From contig NC_077232.1 of assembly GCF_027887165.1 (NCBI RefSeq), forward strand, positions 17,049,755 to 17,113,754: DNA of 64,000 nucleotides. The letters are read 5' to 3'. Shown here piece after piece: positions 32,600 through 44,154 of this stretch. The notes under the pieces were generated by a model. The model did not search any database. It saw nothing but the letters and a program-made list of their open reading frames with translations, and was not told where the DNA came from. Source of the stretch: Monodelphis domestica (lineage: Eukaryota > Chordata > Mammalia > Didelphimorphia > Didelphidae). The first letter of the stretch is position 1; every line of letters starts with the position of its first letter. The translations under genes and the position numbers were made by a program.

Positions 32600-34915
32600 T
32601 TTTTTTTCAAGAAACTTTATTTTTTTTTGTAAAGATTTTATTCTGGAAATTACATGTAATAACAAATTTCCATATTAGTTTTTCAAAATTATATGAGCCA
32701 AATTGTCTCTGTTCCTCACTCCCCCCCCCAAAAAAAAACAACCTGGCAAGCAATTCCATCTGTGTAATACAGGTATTATCAAGCAAAATATTTCCACGTT
32801 GTTCATTTTTGTAAGAGAACAATTATATAAAACAAAAACCCCAAATAAACTAAAGTAAAAAATCATATGCTTTGATCTGCATCCTGACTCCAACAATTCT
32901 TTCCCTGGAGGTGGATAGCATTCTTTGTCACAAGTCTCTCAGAACTCTCTTGGATCATTGCATTGCTCAGAGTAGCTAAGTCTATCACAGTTGACCATTC
33001 CAGAATGATACTTTCACTGTGTACAATGTTCTCCTGGTTCTGCTTATTTCACTCTGCATCAGTTCTTGTACATCTTTCCAGCTCTTTCTGAAATCATCCC
33101 GTTCATCATTTCTTATAGCACAATAATATTCCATCACCAACATATACCACAATTTGCTTAGCTATTCCGCAATTGAAGGGCATCCCCTCAATTTCCAGCT
33201 ATTTAACATGACAAAAAGAGCTACTACAAATATTTGTGTACAAGTAGGTCCTTTCCCCTTTTTTATTGTCTCTTTGGATACAGATCCAATAGTGGTATTA
33301 CAGGATCAAAGAGTATACTCAATTTTGTGGCCCTCGGTGCATAGCTCCAAATCACTCTTCAGAATGGTGGTATCAGTTCTCAACTGCACCTAAAATGCAG
33401 CAGTGTCCCATCCCCTTCAACATTTAGCACTTTACGGTTCATATCCTTTGATCAATTGTCAACCAGGGAATGATTTGTATTTCTTATAAATTTGACTTAG
33501 TTCTTTATATATTTGAGAAATGAGACCTTTATCAGAGAAATTTTTTATAAAATATCCCCACAGTTTGTTGTTTTCCTTCTAATCTTGATTACATTGGTTT
33601 TGCTTGTACAAATACTTTTAAATTAAATATAATCTAAATTATTCATTTTGCATCTTGTAATGTTCTCTATCTTTTGTTTGGCCATAAATTTTATCCTTAT
33701 CCATAGAACTGCCAGGCAAACTATTCTGTGTTTTCCTAATTTATTTATAATATCACCCTTTATGTCTAAATGATCTACCCATTTTGGCCTTATCTTAGTA
33801 TAGGGTGTGAGATATTGGTCTGTAACTAGTTTATACCATATCCTTTTGCTGTTTTCCCAGGACTTTTTTTGTCAAATACTGATTTTTTCCCAAAATTTAG
33901 GATCTTTGGGTTTGTCAAACACTAAATTGCTTAGATCACGATTCTATTTCTTAACCAGTACCAGATTGTTTTGTTGATTGCTGCTTTATAATACAGTTTG
34001 AGTTCTGGTACTTCTAAGACACCATCCATCACATTTTTTCATTAATTCCCTTGATATTATTGATCTTTTCTTCTTCCACTTGAATTTTATTATTTTTTCT
34101 AGTTCAATAAAAGTCTTTTTATAGTTTGATAGTATGGCACTGAACATGTAAATTAGTTTAGGTAGAATTGTCATTTTTATTATATTAGTTTCCCACATCC
34201 ATGAGCAATTAAAGTTTTCTCAATTGTTTAGATCTAACTTTATTTGTGTGAGAAGTGTTCTGTTATTGTGTTCATATAATTCCTGGGTTTGTCTTTGAAA
34301 GTAGATTCTCAGCCATTTAATATTATCTAGAGTTATTTTAAATGGAATTTTCATTTCTATCTCTTACTCCCGGATTTTGTTGGTAATTTATAGAAATGCT
34401 AATGGTTTATGTGGGTTTATTTTGTATCTGCTCCTTTGCTAAAGTTGTTATTAATTATTTCAACTAGTCTTTGTTGATTCTCTAGAATTCCCTAAGTATA
34501 CCATCATCTCATCCTAAAAGAATGATGATTTTGTATCCTCATTGCCTTCTTTAATTCCTTCAACTTCTTTTCTCCTCTTATTGCTGAAGCTAACATTTCT
34601 AGTCAATATTAAATAATAGTGGTGATAATGAGCATCCTTATTTTATCCTTGATCTTATTGGGAAGCCTTCTCACTCATTTCCATTGTTGATGAAACTTCC
34701 TAATGAATTTAGATAGATACTAATCATTTAAAGGAAAAATCCATTTATTCCTAGTTTCTCTAGTGTTTTTGTATTTTGTTGAGGGCTCTTTTGGCATGTA
34801 TTGAGATAGTCATGTGATTTTTGTAAGTTTGGTTATTGATATGGTAAATTATGTTCATAGTTTTCCTAACATTAAACCAATCCTGCATTCCCAGTATAAA
34901 TCTCACCCAGTCATA
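32600..34915 (-). mobile_element. LINE-1, about 2.3 kb, antisense, 5' truncated
   Basis: T-rich tail side at 32,600, then the 3' UTR and ORF2 C-terminal half in antisense. The minus frame at 33,986-34,198 reads I-K-M-T-I-L-P-K-L-I-Y-x-F, then E-L-E-K-I-I-K-F-K-W-K-K-K, typical of the L1 ORF2 region after the reverse transcriptase. Stops and frameshifts throughout make it inactive. The 5' truncation is near 34,915. Confidence 0.88.
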
Positions 34916-35466
34916 TCAAGAAATTCTAGAAAAAAATATTACAATTGATCTGGATTAGGAAAAGTGGTTCCGTCAGAGAAATTGCTCTGAAAATCAGCCT
35001 GTTTCCAGAAACTAAGAAGGGGAAGATGACAACAATAGGTGATGTCCTGCTTCATGAGATTCTGAGTCCTTGGCTATGAGAGACTGGACAGTGGGAGTTA
35101 GGTCACTTGACCTTTCACGTCTTCCTCATGGGACATTATTTTTTTTATAAGACCATATAGCCTAAATCAGTGCCCTCTAGAAGGCTCTCTGTGTCTATCA
35201 ATGTGTTTATGAATCATTTTTTAAATATCATATTAAGAAACACCCAAGCATTGTACTTAGACTCTCCATGAAATGTATGTTACTTTCATGTCTTTTTATG
35301 CATCCTAGTAAGTCAATTCTGACATATGTAGATATTACATCTGAAATGATTCATTGGTAAGATTTTGTCTCCCAACAAATCAGGGGGAATGAGGAAAATT
35401 AATATTGAATTGCATTATTTATTAATGGTGTCTCCATGTTAAATCATTTCCCCCTTATCCTTCAAA
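34916..35466. other. Intron 1 of gene 2, nothing recognised
   Basis: AT-rich sequence with no repeat or exon that I can name. Confidence 0.35.
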
Positions 35467-36212
35467 TGTCAGGCTGAAACAGCCTGCTTCCAGACTAAGG
35501 TTACTCCCAGCTCTGAAGCAATCAAGCTGGGCTGAAACCTTTTGTCTTTTGTTGAGACATTGATAGGATTATAGACATTTAGAGCAATGGCTGATCAGCC
35601 CTGTTGAACTTTGACCCACTTGAAAGTAAGGCAGGCCAGTCATGTCTCTTGCTGGAGAAAGGGTGTGCTATCAGTATTTGTGTTTAGACAAAGACCCACC
35701 TCCCCTGTGACAAAGTAATAAGGAAAGAGTTGAAGTCTCTATGTCCACCTCCTCCTTTGAAATATCCTCCAGTGGGGTCCACCAGGGGAGGTCTAGGGGA
35801 GAAACTGTCAGGCCAATCAGAAAGAGGATATAGCTTTTTATAAAAGCAAGTCAGGAGGGCAGCTGGGTGGCTCAGTGGATTAGAGAGTCAGGCCTAGATA
35901 CGGGAGGTCCTAGGTTCAAATCTGACCTTAGACACTTTCTTGCTGTGTGACCCTGGGAAAGTCACTTCGCCCCCATTGCCTAGCCCTTACCACTCTTCTG
36001 CCTTGGAACCAATACACAGTATTGATTTCCAAGATGGAAGGTGAGGGTTTTATAAAAATAAAAAAGCAAGTCAGACTGGCTGGAGCTTTCTTTACATAGG
36101 AGGCAGCAAAAGAGCCATTCTTTGCTAGCAGGAATTTTTATACATCAATAAATAATATTATTCTCAGGAAGAGAAATTCTTGGTGTGAAAATTGGATTTG
36201 GTTCTCCCCACA
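35467..36212 (+). mobile_element. Possible LTR, interrupted by a SINE
   Basis: Starts TGTCAGGCTGAAACAGCC and may end CTCCCCACA. It has a CCAAT motif (GGCCAATCAG, about 35,812) and a TATA-like TTTTATAAAAGC (about 35,836) spaced as in an LTR promoter, and an AATAAATAAT downstream. I could not find a convincing target duplication, so the limits are tentative. Confidence 0.4.
35855..36061 (+). mobile_element. tRNA-derived SINE, full length
   Basis: GAGGGCAGCTGGGTGGCTCAGTGGATTAGAGAG start, GGTTCAAATCTGACC B box, TGTGACCCTGGGAAAGTCACTT core and CACAGTATTGATTTCCAAGATGGAAGG end. It is flanked by a 13-bp duplication AAAAGCAAGTCAG (35842-35854 and 36062-36074), which cuts the TATA-proximal part of the putative LTR. 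Confidence 0.95.
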
Positions 36213-36433
36213 TTATAACAATGAAGGTAGTTAGCTCTGACTCGATTGTGAAGATTTAATTGTAATCCTCTGTCTATTGGTTGATTTAATCCCCAGAAAA
36301 GTAAGCACAGAACTTGAAGTGGAGTGGGAAGATCTGCTCATGTTAGATCTGATCACCAAGGGTGTAAATATCCCATTTAATCATGAAGTGGGAGATCTGT
36401 GACCCACCTGTGTGATAGTGGGTAAGGAATTAG

Positions 36434-37220
36434 TAGTGGTAGTCTCTCAGTGACTGAGAATGACTATTGTCTTTGTGCAGTTTCAACTATAGTGTACCCT
36501 CATGTGGCTTTGGAGTCCAAAGGCTGAGGCGCAGAGTTTGTGGCACATGGGGCATGGGACGCCAGTTGTTACAGGAGGTGCGGTTGTGGCCTGGTGTCGG
36601 CGTTCATGTGCAGCGGCAAGATGTCGTAGGCATTGCCACTCCCCCATCGCTGCAGGTCTTGAAGAGGGTGGACGGAGTTAGGATAGAGGAGTGTGCACAA
36701 AGATACTTGTGCGTGAAAGAGATTTAAGTGGAAAAGTCGATGCACAGAGACAGTCCCACTCTCTCGGCATTGGAAGCCTGGGTCCAGTGGCATGAAAAAT
36801 TGTTACCTCTGGAGACTTTCTCAGCTGCATTGGATGGCTGTGTTGTCTTTTGTGCTCCAACACTCCCTGAGCACTCCACAGTGCTTTGCTGCATCGCCAT
36901 TTCAGCCGTTGAACCTTCTTATTGGTTTCTTCTGTCTGTTTGGCCGAAGCCATCTTCACATGCTGGGTGAGCAAAGCCTTGGTTCACCGGGGTTGATAAC
37001 GACCCGATGGCTACCCTCACAAGGTTTAGCCGGCCTGTTGAAGCCATTGCCCAGGGTGTGGCCGCTGCCACAAGCTAGCAGCTACTGGGAGCTACAAGTG
37101 AGAGCTGAGTGTCAGGTGAGGGTCAGAGGCTGGAGAGCTGCCCTAGCAGGGCACAAGAAGCCCTCCATACCAGAGATACTACCAGAGATACTACCCCTCC
37201 CTGAGCACCCCATACACCCT
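36434..37220 (+). mobile_element. Tailless retroposon, ~787 bp, with 14-bp target duplication
   Basis: GGGTAAGGAATTAG occurs at 36420-36433 and 37221-37234, exactly flanking the element. The 5' end begins TAGTGGTAGTCTCTCAG, and the middle and 3' part match the truncated copy at 27,290. The 3' end is CATACACCCT with no A-tail or simple repeat. The region is GC-richer than its surroundings. Open frames of 74-144 codons exist on both strands but are not shared in full with the other copy. Family unknown to me. Confidence 0.75.
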
Positions 37221-37589
37221 GGGTAAGGAATTAGAATGGACTAACTGCCTTTTGGGCAGTCCTAGAGCAGTGTGTCAATTGTGATTGGTAGACCTGGAAT
37301 TAGGGGAAGTGAAGCAAGGAAAAAAGGTCTTTAAAAGAAAGAGACAAAAACCTGAATGAGGTTGGTCTTCTTTGAGTTGGTGGTGGTTGGTTAGGGTGGG
37401 AATTCAAAAGAGACACACTTGTAGAGGAACTTGCTGGAGTTGAGGCTTAAAGAATATGCTGATTGAACTGTCATGTGGTGAGTGTAAGGCTGACTTCCTT
37501 CCCTTGGCCTTCTTGAGACTCATTTCTCCTGGCTGGGACCTTAGAATTTGCCACCTAGCACAGAAGAAGAAGCCGGAGCTCACTTGCTT

Positions 37590-37654
<65 letters not shown>

Positions 37655-37665
37655 TTCTGTCTCTC
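37590..37665 (+). repeat. (CT)n microsatellite
   Basis: Long CT run with CTGT/CTTT variants at its end. It is followed by AAAATAAACTATC near 37,722, and together with the TTTAAAAG at about 37,331 it suggests a further unassigned LTR-like segment (roughly 37,235-37,830). Confidence 0.9.
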
Positions 37666-37830
37666 CCTTCCCCCCCTCCCTCTTCTTCTCTTTCTCTCCT
37701 CCTTAATAACTTCCCTCTGTTGTAAAATAAACTATCATGAATTCCATCTTGACTTTAGTAATTCATTTTTGGGATTTAGTAATTAAATCCATGGCAACCA
37801 ATTAAATATTTAGTTCAACCATAAAATTAA

Positions 37831-38664
37831 CATTGGAAACCTTTTTTCCTTCATATTTTAATCAACTTAGCCACCCCAGCTGGGCTTTTGATTTTCTGTA
37901 TCTGTGTCAATTAATTATGTATCTTGAGTATTAGTCTCTAATCAGAGAAAATGGATGCAAATATTTTGTTTTCTAAAAGTATAATTTCCCTTTTTATCCT
38001 TAACCACATTGATATTTTTCCCCTATGGAAAACTTTTTCAGTGTCATATGATACAAATGATTCAATGAGTACTTATGGTTTTACAAATGTGTTTTCATTT
38101 TTTCCCTTGCAACAACTTTTGGAGTTAGGTTACATTACTATTATTTTAACTTTATAGATGAAGAAATTGAAGTAAGAATTTTGCCTTGGGACACATAATT
38201 GTTAAATCTCTGAGGCAGAATTTGAACTCAGGTCTTCCTGGCTCCCTACTCAGTGCTTTATTCAATGTACCACCTTACATTGTAGATTAATTTTATCTTT
38301 TGTGCTCTCTCTTCTACCTTGTTTTGTTAAGAATTTGTTTACCTAGCCACATTTATAAACTAATTTCCCTCTATTTTAAGTTCACTTTTAATATTCTAAT
38401 CAAGTATCCATTTGTTTGCAATTATTATAGCATTAAACTTAAGGTTAAAACAAATATGTTTGATTCGAGGCTCATTTTCATTTTGTTTTGTTTCATGGTT
38501 GTTTTAGCTTTGTATCAAGATAATTTGAATCTAAGGATTCAAGAATAAAAGGAATATCTCTTAGCAATCCTAGCTTTAATGATATCTATGCTCAATTTAA
38601 TAATTTTTATTCGTCTTGCCCTTGCCACAGAGACCATTGTTTATTATGATATCTATCTTGGTCC
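37831..38664. other. Intron 1 of gene 2, MIR fragment and unassigned sequence
   Basis: 38,110-38,282 is an antisense MIR fragment (ACTTTATAGATGAAGAAATTGAAG ... GAATTTGAACTCAGGTCTTCCTGGCTCC). The rest, including AT-rich frames at 37,951-38,548, looks like LINE debris or nothing. Confidence 0.5.
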
Positions 38665-39724
38665 TGTAAACCTTAAAATTTCTCAGAATTGTGAATGTTA
38701 AAAATTTCCCCATTGGACTGGGAACATTCCCCATTTTGATGTGAAAACTCCTTGCTATGGGAGGACCTCTACTCCACCTGTACTTAAGACTGCTTTAGGG
38801 GAGAAAACTCTTTGCTAAACAATGAAAGTACTTAAAAACCATACTTAAAAAGGTAAGGAGTTCTTTGAGCCATGCCTGTTTTTAGAATTGATACAATGGG
38901 ATGCTAGGTACCTATAAAGGTCGGGCAGGTTTTCTCTTAATGGGATTAGTTGACTCAGCTGTGTTTTCTTTGGTTCAGATTTACTGAGGGGATTAGTCGA
39001 CACAGCAGCATTTTCTCTGGTTCAGACTTACTGAGGAGATTAGTCCATTTAGCTGGAATTCAGATGGGCTGTCCTTTAGGAAACATCTATGGTGATTGGT
39101 AGATGGAAGAACTTAGGGGAGGTGACATAGGAAAAAAAACCCTATATAAGAAAAGGAATTCCTTGGAGATAGATCCTTGGAGATGGATCCTTTTGGAGAA
39201 GGCTTTGAAGGAGATTCTTTTGGAGATCACTTGAGAAGGAGCTCTTGGAGGAATTCTCTAAGGAGGTCTCTCAAGGGAGGCTGACTCTGGCTGGAACTCC
39301 CTCTGGGGAGACTCTGTCCCTCTAATCCCTTACTTGGACAATCTTATGGTGAGTGAAGACTGACTGATTTCTCTCTCTTAAGACTCAGGTCTAGGCCATA
39401 TTGGCTTGAGGCCCTTCATACTTATTCCTTTCTTACTCTCCTTCTCTTTTTCTTTAATTCCTCATTGTATTATTAATTAAAAATCTCTATAAAACCCAGT
39501 TGACTTGGGTATATACATAATTGGGAATATTTTCCCTGGCGACCACCTTATATTTGATTTATAACCAAGACACTGTAGTGAAACATATTTTCTGCGGTCA
39601 ATTTACTCACCCACTTTTATATCTATCATAATTTATATCTTCCACCAATTTAACTCACTACAGTTTACAACATCAACCATTTTAATTATAACAGTTTATG
39701 GCTCCAACTATTTTAAATCTTACA
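38665..39724 (+). mobile_element. LTR element, family A, forward copy
   Basis: Starts TGTAAACCTTAAAATTTC and ends TTAAATCTTACA, flanked by a 4-bp GTCC on both sides (38661-38664, 39725-39728). It has the shape of an LTR: U3 repeats, TATA-like CCTATATAAG near 39,143, a run of GGAG.TCC.TTTGGAGA repeats, and a TTAATTAAAAATC stretch. It pairs over its length with the reverse copy at 59,892-61,092. No internal retroviral genes. Confidence 0.75.
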
Positions 39725-40057
39725 GTCCACTGTGTCCTTATGGGAAAAGAGACATGGAGAATTCACCATTGCTGGGGACACCCAACCAATGGACAGAAGG
39801 TCACTTCTCAGAGATATATTATAAGTGATTCCTGTATAAGATAGAGGATTTGACTACCTTCAATAGAGAGTTTCTGAGTTTCCTTTAGATGTTAAGATTA
39901 CCTGATTTCTTTAATGAAGAATTGGACTAGATATCTAAATGTGGTTTTCCAGATCTAAAAATTTATGACTTGCTTTAAGGTCATACTATATGGTCTTTCA
40001 TTTTGTTCTAATTCTTTTATCAGTCAGGGGTAATATAACTCTATTTTCATTCTCTAG

Positions 40058-40402
40058 GGGAGTTCATTGTATTGGGACCACAACAACCAATTATTGCCTT
40101 GGTGGACAGAGATGTCACATTCCCATGCCACCTCTCTCCCCAGTTGGATGCTCAACATATGGATGTGATATGGTTTCATGACCAATCAGGTCTGGTACAT
40201 CAATACAAATATGAAAAGGATTATTTGAAATATCAGCATCTAGACTATCAAGAGCGGACAGAATTTCTTCACGAGAACATTTCCAGGGGGAATGTAGCCC
40301 TGCTACTCCATCGTGTTCGACACTCTGATGAGGGGAAGTACCGGTGTTACTTTGCAAGTTCCACTTATAATGATGAAGCAGAATTCCAAGTGTATGTGGC
40401 AA
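40058..40402 (+). CDS. Butyrophilin-like gene 2, IgV-like domain exon
   Basis: A 345-nt exon between TTTTCATTCTCTAG and GTAAGTAT, phase 1 at both ends. It encodes a V-set domain of the B7/butyrophilin/MOG group, the extracellular distal domain that in BTN/BTNL proteins contacts gamma-delta T-cell receptors or partner BTNs. Visible landmarks, counted from the exon start: V-L-G-P at 5-8, Cys24 in F-P-C-H-L-S-P, Trp39 (V-I-W-F), the R-T-E-F-L strand near 67, D-E-G-K-Y-R-C ending in Cys97, and a C-terminal F-Q-V-Y-V-A strand. There is one N-glycosylation site (N-I-S at 74). No stop or frameshift. It sits between a long repeat-filled intron and the IgC exon 2.8 kb downstream. The family match is clear, but I cannot name the orthologue. 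Confidence 0.95.
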
Positions 40403-41144
40403 GTAAGTATATGCCAGGTGTCCTGGCCCCATGAGGGGAACCTCTAAGCAGGGGAGGTTGGTAGTTTTTACCTGAAGGGAGCACACATACCCATAAACAT
40501 TATGCTACAGGAATGACACTATGCATGGTGGGTTGGCCTAATGTTATCCTGGTCTGAGATGAGTTGATTGAACTGGGAGTATCTGAAGGGCTGATCTAAA
40601 GATAAAGTCAAGCATTAGGAGGGCAAAGAGCAGTTTAGGGTAGAGACAAGTAACTCAGTGGTAGTAAATGGGGTGATTCAAACCTGCTACTTGGATACAG
40701 GCAAAGAATATTTTTGGGGAAGCAACCAGTGGTGGAGCAAGAATCAGATCAAGGTGAAATTGTGAGACCTAGAGGTTGTTGGAATGACACTTTGACAAAA
40801 AAGGGGCTTTAGAAGATTGTTCTGCTCATAGTAGTGTGGATTAACCTATTCAGGAGGGTAAAAGGAACAAAAAGAAGAAAACATAAAGAGAAGAAGATAG
40901 GATTGAGGGAAATACACAACAATCACAATTACAACTGTGAAGGGGATGAATTTTTTCCTAAAACAGAAATGAATATCAGAATGGATTAATATAGAAATGT
41001 TTTGAGTGCATTCACTAACATAATGTATATCATATTATTACCTTCTCAGTAGATGGGAGAGAGGCTGGAGGGAGGGAAAGAATTTGGAACAGAAAGTTTA
41101 AAAAGTAAATGCTAAAATATTTTTGAAAATAAAATATAAACAGA

Positions 41145-42570
41145 GTGAAGATGGTAGCTTAGAAGCAGCAGAAATTGATTCCTCTGTGAAAATCCTTCCA
41201 CACCAATCAAAAACAAAGCACTTCAAAGGGGACAGAAAACCAAATCCAACAGGAAACCAGAGGTGTGGGACCCTCCTGCTTGATTCAACTTAAAAGTTAC
41301 GCAGAGAAGATTGAATTCTCTGGCTTAAGGAAAAGAAAGAAGAAAGGTTCCAGTGCCCTTCTCATACTTACTGTGCTGAGTCTCTTGTGGGTGGTGGGAT
41401 CTCAGGATGAGAGGTCAAACAGAGACAGAGTGCATTGCTACCACAACTACATGAAGCTCAGTGCTCTGACCACAGCTGGGAAGGAAGGAGCTGAAGTAGA
41501 GGAGCAGAAAAGAGGGAAGGTTGATTGAAGCATTCAGCCACCACACCTGCATCTTAGGTCTTTGCCTCTAGAAGTTTTGCCCTTAGGGCACATTCAGTTC
41601 TACAGATCAGTTCAACTGGCTTAATTCAGTTTATCAATAGTGCCAAGAAAAAGCTTCTAGAGAGCAGAAAAGCTCAAACTCACAGAGTTAGCAAACAACC
41701 AGAAGAAGAGCAAGTATACAAAATAGACAGAAAGCAAAACTCGAGAAGAAGAGAGAGCCACAGGTCTCTCCTACTCAATTCAATGAAAGGTATGGAGATA
41801 AAATTGAATTCTTGGGCAAAAGGGAGAGATCCAACACCTCCTCCCCATCTATTACACCTAGACCTGCCATAGAACATGGACTTACTGAGATCCCAGGGCA
41901 AAGGCTAAAATTACCTAGCAATACCACTGCTGGGTTTGTACCTCAAAGATATATAAGGAAAAAGACTTGTACAAACATTTATAGCTGAGCTCTTTGGGGT
42001 GGCAAAAATTGGATAATGAAGCTGTGTACCTCAAATGGGGAATGGTTGAGAAAATTGTGGTATCTGTTGGTGATGGAATACTATTGTGCTCAAAGGAATA
42101 AAGAATTGGAGGGATCCCATGTGAACTGGAAGGACCTCCAAGAATTGATGCAGAGTGAAAGGAGCAGAACCAGGAGAACATTGTATACAGAGACTGTGTT
42201 ATAATCACTGTATTATAATCAAATGTAGTAGACTTCTCTAGTAGCAACAATGTAGTGACCCAAGACAATTCTGAGGTACCTAGGAGAAAGAATGCTATCC
42301 ACATCCAGAGACAGAACTGTGGGAGTAGAAACACAGAAGAAAACAAGTGATAGATCACTTGGTTCATTGGGGACAGGATTGGGAATTCTGGCTTTAAATG
42401 ATCACTCTATTGTATATATTAGTAATATGGAAATGTGTTTTGAGCAATGATACATGGAAAACCCAATGGAATTACTAGTCAGCTCATGAAGGGGAAAAAG
42501 AAAAGGGGAGGGAAAGAACATGAATCATGTAATGATGGAAAATATTCTAAATAAGTAAATAAATTTTAAA
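41145..42570 (+). mobile_element. LINE-1 with large internal deletion
   Basis: The 3' part (41,915-42,570) is unmistakable sense L1: ACCACTGCTGGGTTTGTACC, AGGAAAAAGACTTGTACAAA, TGTTGGTGATGGAATACTATTGTGCTC, TGCAGAGTGAAAGGAGCAGAACCAGGAGAACATTGTA, then an A-rich end. The 5' part (41,145-41,910) starts GAGTGAAGATGGTAGCTTAGAAGC and resembles an L1 5' UTR. ORF1 and most of ORF2 are absent, so the 5' UTR joins the ORF2 tail. Confidence 0.8.
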
Positions 42571-43226
42571 AAATATGATATAACTGAACAAAATTTTTAG
42601 CAGGAATCAGTAGTTGCAGAACAATCTGTGGGTCACCTAATGAATAATTAGTATTTTTGGCTGAATGATGAATTCACACTGGTTCACTAAAACCTGTTTA
42701 TTCACATTGTCTATCATGACATCTCTCCCTTATTATATGCCTATAGAGGTGAATTAAAAAAAGCAAACAATTCTCCAGTGTAGAAGTTTATACTTATTCT
42801 CATTTTATTTCATTATAGAATTATGCCATAACTTGGGCCTACCAAGAACATTTTTATTCCAGTCTGGGAAATCTACTATTTTAGCTAGTCTATTTGTTGC
42901 CAGTGATTTCTTTATTTCCCTGAAATAATTTTGTATTTATAAAGAGGTATACATGTAGTTCATGCCCCTGACCACAACCCACAAAAGAACATAAATTCCT
43001 TGAGGTCAGGGGCCATTTTGCTTTTTGACATTGCATCCCTACCATGGAATCAAAATATAAATATGTAGCATCATCCTAGGCAGAGAGACCTGTGTGTTTC
43101 TCTCATTTGATATTTTCCCCAAAATTACATTTGAAAGATATAATAAGGAAGAATAAGATGGATACAAATTCCTCTTTGTCTCTAGGAAATAAATTTACCT
43201 TTGCTTGCTTTATTTTCCTTTTCTAG
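42571..43226. other. Intron 2 of gene 2
   Basis: AT-rich. 42,975-43,035 (AGAACATAAATTCCTTGAGGTCAGGGGCCATTTTG) is an L2/MIR-type 3' tail fragment. No exon. Confidence 0.5.
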
Positions 43227-43505
43227 GTACAGGCTCTACCCCTCACCTACAAATTGAAGGTGCTGGAAATAAAAGGGTTCGGGTGGTGTGCACATCTGCA
43301 GGGTGGTACCCAGAACCTGAAGTGCACTGGAGGAACCAGACAGAGGAGTCATTGTCACAAGGCACCACGATCAGTAGGAAAGAGAATGGGCTCTTCTCTG
43401 TTGAAACCTCAATCAATGTGTCTGCCGATTCCAAAGAGATTGTTTCTTGTGTCATTGAGAACCCTCTTCTCAGCCAAAAACTGGAAGCAAGTGTTTCTTT
43501 GGCAG
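43227..43505 (+). CDS. Butyrophilin-like gene 2, IgC-like domain exon
   Basis: A 279-nt exon between TTCCTTTTCTAG and GTTAGTTCC, phase 1 at both ends. It joins the IgV exon through A|GT (Ser). It encodes the membrane-proximal C-type Ig domain of butyrophilins. Diagnostic features are C-T-S-A-G-W-Y-P-E-P-E-V-x-W (the family motif around the first Cys), E-N-G-L-F-S-V-E-T-S, and V-S-C-V-I-E-N with the second Cys, followed by L-L-S-Q. Two N-glycosylation sites (N-Q-T and N-V-S). Fully open. The donor GTTAGT is slightly non-consensus. It lies 102 nt upstream of a young LTR element, which is the closest recent insertion to any exon of the gene. Confidence 0.95.
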
Positions 43506-43606
43506 GTTAGTTCCCTCCCTGAGCACTAGGGTCAACTTTGTGAAGAGATAGAGTAGAATTTCATATAACAGGCTGGCCAAAATGCCAGAATTTCAAATAG
43601 TTCTCC

Positions 43607-44134
43607 TGTAGCAGTCAGATTGCCTTTAAAGAGAACATGCTCAGTCTTGAGCATGCTCAGTATTGCTCATGGCTGGGAAGGCCTCTGACCCTTGACCCCA
43701 GCTTCTCCCAGGTTAGGCGGGAAAACAAGTTTCTTTGTTCTCACTTGGTTAAGAGAAACCACACCTATGCCTTGTCATTGACCAATGAGGGTCATCCCTA
43801 TGTACTACGTAGCAAATGGTATTTATGGCCCAGCAAGCTCCGCCTCGTCCCGCTCTCTCCCCTCTCTTCTCTTTCAGGCTAGCTGATGGCTGTCCTTGCA
43901 GGAGCTTGGCCTCTGGCCAAGCTCCATCTTTAATCTTTCTCTATTCATCTCTCTGACCTGTATTGTACTGGTAAAAGCCTTTGGAATAGTCCTTTGATCA
44001 GAGTTTGGCTGTGGCTCATTGATAATTAATAAAGACTCATTCTGACCACCTCATATCTCTAATTTGACTCTAAACTTCTATCCTGTCTCCATCTTCCTAC
44101 CTTGTGGCTTCTCTCCCCTCTGAGAGAGACTACA
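43607..44134 (+). repeat. 5' LTR of the provirus
   Basis: Starts TGTAGCAGTCAG, ends GAGACTACA. Contains a palindromic GAGCATGCTC, a TATA-like TATTTATGG near 43,820 and AATAAA at 44028-44033. An 82-codon frame within it is also in the 3' LTR and is not considered a gene. Confidence 0.92.
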
Positions 44135-44136
44135 AA

Positions 44137-44154
44137 TGGTGCCCAACGTGAACA
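44137..44154 (+). promoter_or_regulatory. Retroviral primer-binding site, lysine-tRNA-like
   Basis: TGGTGCCCAACGTGAACA begins two bases after the 5' LTR. It resembles the TGGCGCCCAACG type complementary to lysine tRNAs, with a T in place of C. Confidence 0.75.

Noticed and set aside
36467..37226. Several frames of 74-144 codons on both strands
   Set aside because: They belong to the retroposon. The related copy at 27,290 shares only parts and in differing lengths.
40115..40486. 123-codon minus-strand frame
   Set aside because: Antisense shadow of the IgV exon.
41915..42367. 150-codon minus-strand frame
   Set aside because: Antisense of a sense LINE-1 3' end. A known artefact of that sequence.
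43637..43882. 82-codon frame (also as 106 codons at 47992-48312)
   Set aside because: It lies inside the LTRs and is identical in both. No coding family, and LTRs contain such chance frames.
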